Origin: Verrucomicrobiota bacterium
Lineage (GTDB): Bacteria; Verrucomicrobiota; Verrucomicrobiia; Chthoniobacterales; UBA10450
Reading direction: 5' to 3'
NCBI GenBank assembly: GCA_003219355.1
Contig: QHOQ01000044.1
Coordinates: 1-10,510, forward strand
Length of the DNA stretch: 10,510 bases
Shown: positions 6,333 to 10,510 of the stretch, piece after piece
Layout of the letters: every line of letters starts with the position of its first letter
Position numbering within the stretch: position 1 is the first letter of the stretch
Made by a program: the position numbers and the translations under genes
Notes under the pieces: model-generated
What the model saw: the letters and a program-made list of their open reading frames with translations, nothing else
What the model was told of the DNA's origin: nothing
The model's database searches: none

Positions 6333-6993
6333 ATCTTTCAGAAATCAAAAGGACAATTTCACCTTTGGGCGCATGTGCTTCGTAGTGCGCGAGAAGCTCG
6401 CTGGCAGTGCCGCGCCGGAATTCTTCGAATTTTTTGGTGAGTTCCCGGGCTATGCAGAGCTGCCGAGCTGCCATGATGTCCGCGCAGGCTTTGAGCGTTT
6501 TCGCGAGGCGATATGGGGATTCAAAAAAAATGGTCGTTTCGGCGCGTTCGGCAGCTGCGTGCAACTCACGTTCGCGTTGTCCTCTTTTGACAGGGAGAAA
6601 TCCAGCGAAGAAAAATTTCTGGCTCGAGAATCCCGAACCAACGAGTGCGGTCAGGATCGACGACGCTCCCGGAATGATCGTGAATGGCAGCTCGCCCCTG
6701 ATGCATTCACGAATCAATCGCGCGCCTGGATCCGAGACTCCGGGCGTTCCGGCGTCGGTAATAAGGGCGATGTTTTCGCCTGCTATGAGTCGCTCCACGA
6801 GCTGCGCGGTGCGCATGGCTTCATTGTGCTCATGATAACTGACGAGCGGTTTCTTGATTTCGAAACGCTTTAGCAAGATGCCAGAGTGACGCGTGTCTTC
6901 CGCGGCGATCACATCGACTGATTTCAATACGTCGAGCGCGCGAAGTGTAATGTCGGAAAGGTTACCGATTGGGGTCGCAACAACGTAAAGCAT
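6331..6993 (-). CDS. rsmI: 16S rRNA (cytidine1402-2'-O)-methyltransferase, short form
   Basis: SAM-dependent methyltransferase of the tetrapyrrole-methylase fold that, with RsmH, modifies C1402 in the ribosomal P site. Motifs are unmistakable: LYVVATPIGNLSDITLRAL (2-20), AAEDTRHS (30-37), LITDAGTPGVSDPGARL (77-93), IPGASSILTALVGSG (107-121), GFLPVKRGQRE (131-141), FFESPYRL (156-163) and ELTKKFEEF (184-192). It ends at GEIVLLISER, the last strand of the methylase domain. At 220 aa it is about 60 residues shorter than the E. coli protein and lacks the C-terminal helix-turn-helix-like domain. No frameshifted remnant of that domain is evident downstream, so this looks like a natural short form. 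AAGG directly abuts the ATG, so the ribosome binding site is poor. It is the first gene of the minus-strand run and divergent from the lipoprotein gene. Confidence 0.95.
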   Translation of the reverse strand: MLYVVATPIGNLSDITLRALDVLKSVDVIAAEDTRHSGILLKRFEIKKPLVSYHEHNEAMRTAQLVERLIAGENIALITDAGTPGVSDPGARLIRECIRGELPFTIIPGASSILTALVGSGFSSQKFFFAGFLPVKRGQRERELHAAAERAETTIFFESPYRLAKTLKACADIMAARQLCIARELTKKFEEFRRGTASELLAHYEAHAPKGEIVLLISER

Positions 6994-7105
6994 CCTTGAT
7001 CATCGGATCGAAATCCGTTTTCCGCTATCGATCGCGTGTAGAGAAAAAAAAGCTATCGCCAGGTCGAACAAAGCCGAGTCGGTAGTGCAAAACGAATCCA
7101 TGGCG

Positions 7106-7111
7106 AGGAGG
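7106..7111 (+). promoter_or_regulatory. Strong Shine-Dalgarno of the lipoprotein gene
   Basis: AGGAGG lies 5 bases before the ATG at 7117. It is the only consensus ribosome binding site in the window at good spacing and fixes the start of the lipoprotein. Confidence 0.85.
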
Positions 7112-7116
7112 TTTAT

Positions 7117-7467
7117 ATGAGAAAAGGTGTTTATGCATTTGCGCTAGCTCCATTTTTCTTCGTCGGCTGCGCTGAGGAACCAACGACGGTGACAACGACA
7201 ACAACTACACAAGAAGTGACAACAACTGGTCCAGCCCGAGAGGTAGTAGTGGCCAGGACTCCGCCAGCCGTTCGGGTCGAAGCACAAACGGTGGCGCCCG
7301 GGCCTGGATATGTCTGGACACGTGGTTACTGGCGGTGGACCGGAGCTGATTACGTGTGGGTACCCGGCAGTTGGGTGGTGCGACCAAGGCCAGCCGCTGC
7401 GTGGGTTGAAGGCCACTGGGTCCACAGGCTCGGCGGCTGGGTTTGGATCGCCGGTCATTGGCAATAA
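7117..7467 (+). CDS. YXWGXW-repeat lipoprotein
   Basis: A 116-aa secreted protein. The N-terminus MRKG plus an apolar stretch (5-17) and FVGC at 15-18 makes a type II signal peptide with Cys18 as the likely lipidated residue; Phe at the -3 position is less common than Leu. A Thr-rich linker follows (23-37, mostly ACA/ACG codons), then Val/Pro-rich sequence. Residues 64-116 hold four tandem Trp-rich units of the YXWGXW type: YVWTRGYW, YVWVPGSW, AAWVEGHW and WVWIAGHW, each ending in G-x-W. Proteins with this repeat are common envelope lipoproteins in many Gram-negatives, including Verrucomicrobiota and Planctomycetes; their function is not established. The strong AGGAGG suggests high translation. 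The gene stands alone, divergent from rsmI and 124 bases before the hydrolase. Confidence 0.88.
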   Translation: MRKGVYAFALAPFFFVGCAEEPTTVTTTTTTQEVTTTGPAREVVVARTPPAVRVEAQTVAPGPGYVWTRGYWRWTGADYVWVPGSWVVRPRPAAAWVEGHWVHRLGGWVWIAGHWQ

Positions 7468-7591
7468 AATCGTCACAGTTTTCCAGCGCGCTGGGCTGAA
7501 TTCCGCCAGGACCGACATCAAATAAGCCGATATTTCATATCAGTGGAATCGATTTGCGCCATCCCTTTGATTGCAACTTCTTGATCGCGAA

Positions 7592-8773
7592 ATGCCTCGT
7601 GAACGTGGTCAAAGGCGAATTGCGGCACGCTGGTTTTGCATTCCGATTGGGTTCTTCCTCATTGTGCTGGCGGTTCCTTCGTTTCTTTTCTTTCGGCAGC
7701 ATGCGATGATTTATCATCCGCGGCCCTACGATTCACGCTATCGAGTCAAGCTTCCGGCAAATGGCGTCGAGATTAACTATACCGAGCCGGCCGGGGAATG
7801 CTCGGCGTTTTACATTCCAAGCAGAGAAGTATTGCCGAAGCGCCTTTGGATCGCGTTTTGCGGGAACGGCTCGCTAGCGCTGGATTGGCTGGCAAACATT
7901 CTCGTAAATTATCCGGTGAACGGCGACGCTTTTCTCTTGGTGGATTATCCCGGTTACGGCAAAAACGCGGGCTACGCAACGATCGACAGCACGCGGGCTT
8001 CGACTGACGCCGCGCTGCGCGTGCTCGAGGAATGGTTGCATATGCCGGAGAAGCGGCTCACGGTTTGTACAATCGGGCATTCGTTAGGCGCTGCGGTCGC
8101 ACTCGATTTTGCCGCGCGTCATCGGGTCGAACGGGTAGTCGCCATCGCGCCTTTTACCACATTGCGCGAAGAAGCGGCGAGGGTAGTTGGGAGACAGTTG
8201 GCGCGATTACTCCGCGAAAACTACGATAACCGGGAAAATCTTGCCCGAATTGCCAGCCACAACCTGAAAACACGCATCGCAATCTTTCATGGCACGGCTG
8301 ATGGCGATATTCCCGTCGAGATGAGCCGCGAGCTCGCCCATGAATTTCCGTTTGTGGAATTCTTCGCCATCGACGGCGCCGTCCACGTGAGCGTACTCGA
8401 CGCCGGGCAATCAGATCTGCCGCTTTTCATTCGCAGGCAATGTGGCATCTTTGGCTGGAATGATCCAAGTTGTGGATTCGCGGCGATGAAACCCGGGTGT
8501 CATTGCAGTAACGGCAGGAGGCAGTTTCCGCAGACTGACTATTTCTTTCATTCGGGCTCGGATGGTTGGCGGGGGTATTCGTCCTCATTTGATGGAGATG
8601 ACCGATCGGAATTTCGGACTTTTTACAATTTGAGGCGCGAATTCATGATCGAATCGGCGCGAGAACGCGCTAGAGAAATGGCCGCATTTGGTGTCGTCGT
8701 CGTGGCGTCGGCTTGGCCGGTGATCTACATGGTGATCACGGTCGTGAAATTGCTGAGTAAAGGCCGGCCCTAG
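7592..8773 (+). CDS. Membrane-anchored alpha/beta hydrolase with C-terminal membrane tail
   Basis: From ATG 7592 the product is 393 aa; a TTG at 7571 would add seven residues. A basic N-terminus and one apolar helix (about 15-35) anchor it, with the catalytic domain (about 50-285) probably outside the cytoplasm. The fold is shown by the oxyanion-type loop AFCGNGS (88-94), VDYPGYGKNAGY (117-128), the nucleophile elbow IGHSLGAA (Ser164), the acid in FHGTADGDIP (Asp237 or Asp239) and the base in DGAVHVSV (His265). It resembles the Bem46/YfhR-type serine hydrolases; the substrate is unknown. The domain should end near residue 285, yet the frame runs another 100 residues: a Cys-containing, Gly/Ser/Asp-rich stretch (284-345), a charged helix (345-363) and a second apolar helix (about 364-386). 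Base use does not change visibly. It converges on the dehydrogenase gene. Confidence 0.87.
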   Translation: MPRERGQRRIAARWFCIPIGFFLIVLAVPSFLFFRQHAMIYHPRPYDSRYRVKLPANGVEINYTEPAGECSAFYIPSREVLPKRLWIAFCGNGSLALDWLANILVNYPVNGDAFLLVDYPGYGKNAGYATIDSTRASTDAALRVLEEWLHMPEKRLTVCTIGHSLGAAVALDFAARHRVERVVAIAPFTTLREEAARVVGRQLARLLRENYDNRENLARIASHNLKTRIAIFHGTADGDIPVEMSRELAHEFPFVEFFAIDGAVHVSVLDAGQSDLPLFIRRQCGIFGWNDPSCGFAAMKPGCHCSNGRRQFPQTDYFFHSGSDGWRGYSSSFDGDDRSEFRTFYNLRREFMIESARERAREMAAFGVVVVASAWPVIYMVITVVKLLSKGRP

Positions 8774-8816
8774 CTGATCGTGGCCGCTGTTCTTGTAATA
8801 AAAGGTCCGTAGCACC

Positions 8817-8845
8817 CTTGGACACGACGGAGCGTGCCCTCCAAG
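8817..8845. repeat. Intergenic stem-loop between convergent genes
   Basis: CTTGGA (8817-8822) pairs with TCCAAG (8840-8845), and CACG (8823-8826) pairs with CGTG (8833-8836). This gives a 10-bp stem with a 3-base bulge (CCC) and a 6-base loop. It sits between the hydrolase stop (8773) and the dehydrogenase stop (8851). It may serve as a two-way transcription end, but no T run follows on either strand; a dispersed extragenic palindrome is the other reading. Confidence 0.45.
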
Positions 8846-8850
8846 CTATC

Positions 8851-10510
8851 CTAGCGGCGCTGCGGCCAGAGGAATTCGTCGCGATATTCCGGTACTTCTT
8901 CGGGAGCAAAGCCATGGCGCGTGACATTTTCCGTAACGACGCGCGGCAATAAAAACTGCAGGAGATAATCAGCGCCACCGGCTTTGGTGCCGCCACCGCT
9001 CATTTTGAATCCGCCAAACGGATGTCGCCCGACAATGGCGCCCGTGCACGAGCGATTGACGTAAACATTGCCCGCCTCAATCTCGGCTTTGGCGCGGTCG
9101 ATATTAGCTGGGCTGCGTGAGAAAAATCCAGCAGTGAGTGCATAATCAGTACCGTTTGCGACTTCGAAGGCTTCATCGAGATCAGGCACTTTGATAACGC
9201 TTAGCACAGGGCCGAAAATCTCCTCTCGCGCGATTCGCATGTCGGGCTTCACGCCGGTGAAAATTGTCGGAGGAATGAAGTAACCTTCCGGCGGCACCTC
9301 CTTTGCCTGATAGGCGAGCGTCGCCTCGCTTTTGCCGATCTCGATGTACTCTTGGATACGCTTGTAAGCGGCCTCATCGATTACCGGACCAACCATTATC
9401 CCAGGCTCCTCCGAATTGCCAACCCGCAGACTCCGCGCTGCCGAAAGCAAGCGCTCCATTATGCGGTCGTAATTTTCATCGAGAAGGATGAGGCGCGAGA
9501 GAGCCGAGCATTTCTGTCCCTGGTAACCGAAAGCGGAATAAATTGAATCAGTGATGGCTTCATCGAGATCGGCGTCCGAGTCGATGATCACCGGGTTCTT
9601 GCCACCCATCTCGCAAACGACACGCTTTAGCTCGCGCTGACCGGGTCGCGTTATACCGGCCGATTCCCAAATCCTCAGCCCCACTTCGCGCGAGCCCGTG
9701 AATGCGATAAGATCGACATCTTGATGATCGACAAGATGCGCGCCGATGACCGAGCCGCGGCCCGATAAGAAATTCAAGACGCCAGGTGGCACGCCAGCTT
9801 CCTGGAAAATCTCCATCAGCATCGCGCCGCAGATGATCGACTGCTCGGATGGCTTCATGATCACCGTGTTGCCAGTGACGAGCGCAGCGGAAACCATTCC
9901 GCAAAGAATGGCGATCGGAAAATTCCATGGCGCAATTACGAGCGCGACGCCGCGCGGCCAGTAATGCTGATAGCTTTCTTCGCCGGGAACATCCTGGGTT
10001 AGCCGCGGTCGCCCAATCTGCCGCATTCTCTCCGCGTAAAAACGGCAAAAATCTATCGCCTCGCGAATGTCGCCATCTGCTTCGGCCCACGGTTTGCCGA
10101 CTTCGAAAACCTCGAGCGCGGCAAGTTCATAACGCCTCCGGTCCATGATCGCCGCCGCGCCTTCGAGCAAGCGGGCTCGCTCTTCAAAAGGAGTCCGGCT
10201 CCATTTACCAAATGCGGCGCGGGCAGCTTTGACGGCCCGCTCAGCCTCTGGGATTCCCGCTTCTGCCACGTAACCTACGACCTCCTTTGGCGCGCTGGGA
10301 TTGACTGAAGGCGTAAGTTTGTCCGTCCAAACCTTTTCGCCGGCAATGACCAGAGGATATTTTTCACCGAAGCGATTGCGCACCTCACGCAATGCGATGC
10401 GCATCTTTTCCTGGCTCTCTTGATAAACAAAATTCACAAGCGGTGAGTTTTCGTAAATATCGCCGGGTGGAGGTTCAATGGAAGCGCCATTTTTAGGATG
10501 TCGGTCTTCG
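8851..10510 (-). CDS. 1-pyrroline-5-carboxylate (glutamate semialdehyde) dehydrogenase, 5'-partial
   Basis: NAD-dependent aldehyde dehydrogenase that oxidises glutamate-5-semialdehyde to glutamate, the second step of proline breakdown. Numbered from the first in-window GTG (10437): PWNFP with Asn172, the cofactor-binding MKPSEQS with Lys195, FTGSREVGLRI (246-256), KRVVCEMGGKNPVIID with Glu276, and YQGQKCSALSR with the nucleophile Cys310. EEIFGPVLSV and the end segment FGGFKMSGGGTKAGGADYL follow, the latter typical of the P5CDH branch. The frame continues upstream of that GTG to the right edge and encodes IYENSPLVNF, which resembles the conserved NEP-x-TDF segment just before the P5CDH fold. 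The real start therefore lies outside the window. It may be RocA/PruA or the C-terminal half of PutA with an N-terminal proline dehydrogenase. Confidence 0.95.
   Translation of the reverse strand, partial: EDRHPKNGASIEPPPGDIYENSPLVNFVYQESQEKMRIALREVRNRFGEKYPLVIAGEKVWTDKLTPSVNPSAPKEVVGYVAEAGIPEAERAVKAARAAFGKWSRTPFEERARLLEGAAAIMDRRRYELAALEVFEVGKPWAEADGDIREAIDFCRFYAERMRQIGRPRLTQDVPGEESYQHYWPRGVALVIAPWNFPIAILCGMVSAALVTGNTVIMKPSEQSIICGAMLMEIFQEAGVPPGVLNFLSGRGSVIGAHLVDHQDVDLIAFTGSREVGLRIWESAGITRPGQRELKRVVCEMGGKNPVIIDSDADLDEAITDSIYSAFGYQGQKCSALSRLILLDENYDRIMERLLSAARSLRVGNSEEPGIMVGPVIDEAAYKRIQEYIEIGKSEATLAYQAKEVPPEGYFIPPTIFTGVKPDMRIAREEIFGPVLSVIKVPDLDEAFEVANGTDYALTAGFFSRSPANIDRAKAEIEAGNVYVNRSCTGAIVGRHPFGGFKMSGGGTKAGGADYLLQFLLPRVVTENVTRHGFAPEEVPEYRDEFLWPQRR

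Noticed and set aside
6274..6873. 199-aa open frame on the plus strand opposite rsmI.
   Set aside because: It is antisense to a well-conserved gene and has no recognisable domain or ribosome binding site.
7483..7494. Perfect 12-base palindrome CCAGCGCGCTGG after the lipoprotein gene.
   Set aside because: It has only a 4-bp stem once a loop is allowed and no T run, so it is not supported as a terminator; it could arise by chance.
9560..10090. 176-aa open frame on the minus strand within the dehydrogenase gene.
   Set aside because: Same strand but different frame from a clear aldehyde dehydrogenase; Arg/Ser-rich shadow typical of high-GC coding sequence.
1..10510. CRISPR arrays, insertion sequences, att sites, toxin-antitoxin or phage genes.
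   Set aside because: No regularly spaced repeats, transposase or integrase motifs, or suitable small gene pairs were seen on either strand.

Overview
The window looks like a chromosomal, mostly housekeeping segment of a moderately GC-rich bacterium. The protein styles fit a member of the Verrucomicrobiota, probably a soil lineage of the Chthoniobacterales/Udaeobacter kind: a type 3 ProRS without a zinc site, a short LID-less adenylate kinase beside fmt, a YXWGXW lipoprotein, weak Shine-Dalgarno sequences, and intergenic GC-rich palindromes. This taxonomic guess is inference from style and gene order, not from a search.

Layout. (1) Positions 1-2279, plus strand: the 3' part of proS (cut by the left edge), a small glutaredoxin-like gene, and a membrane-anchored protein of unknown function whose start codon overlaps the glutaredoxin stop. 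(2) Positions 2301-6993, minus strand: eight genes in one direction, read as rsmI, rplU, rpmA, adk-like kinase, a small zinc-ribbon protein, fmt, pyrH, frr. (3) Positions 7117-8773, plus strand: a YXWGXW-repeat lipoprotein with a strong ribosome binding site, then a membrane-anchored alpha/beta hydrolase with an unusual C-terminal tail. (4) Positions 8851 to the right edge, minus strand: a 1-pyrroline-5-carboxylate dehydrogenase module. Its frame stays open to the edge, so it is either a 5'-partial RocA/PruA or the C-terminal half of a bifunctional PutA.

How the genes work together. The minus-strand cluster serves translation: 16S rRNA methylation (RsmI), two 50S proteins (L21, L27), initiator tRNA formylation (Fmt) and ribosome recycling (Frr). 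It also holds two nucleoside monophosphate kinases that supply nucleotides (Adk-like, PyrH). ProRS on the other strand adds to the translation theme, and frr converges with the proS-side genes. The right-hand third is unrelated: envelope proteins and proline/glutamate catabolism.

I found no mobile element, CRISPR array, tRNA, rRNA or defence system, and no clear undescribed system. There is no gene-free stretch over 300 bases; the longest is the 165-base rsmI-rplU gap, which holds three small dyads. The points most worth a second look are the hydrolase tail, the coupled glutaredoxin/membrane-protein pair, the zinc-ribbon gene overlapping adk, the atypical adenylate kinase, and the intergenic palindromes.
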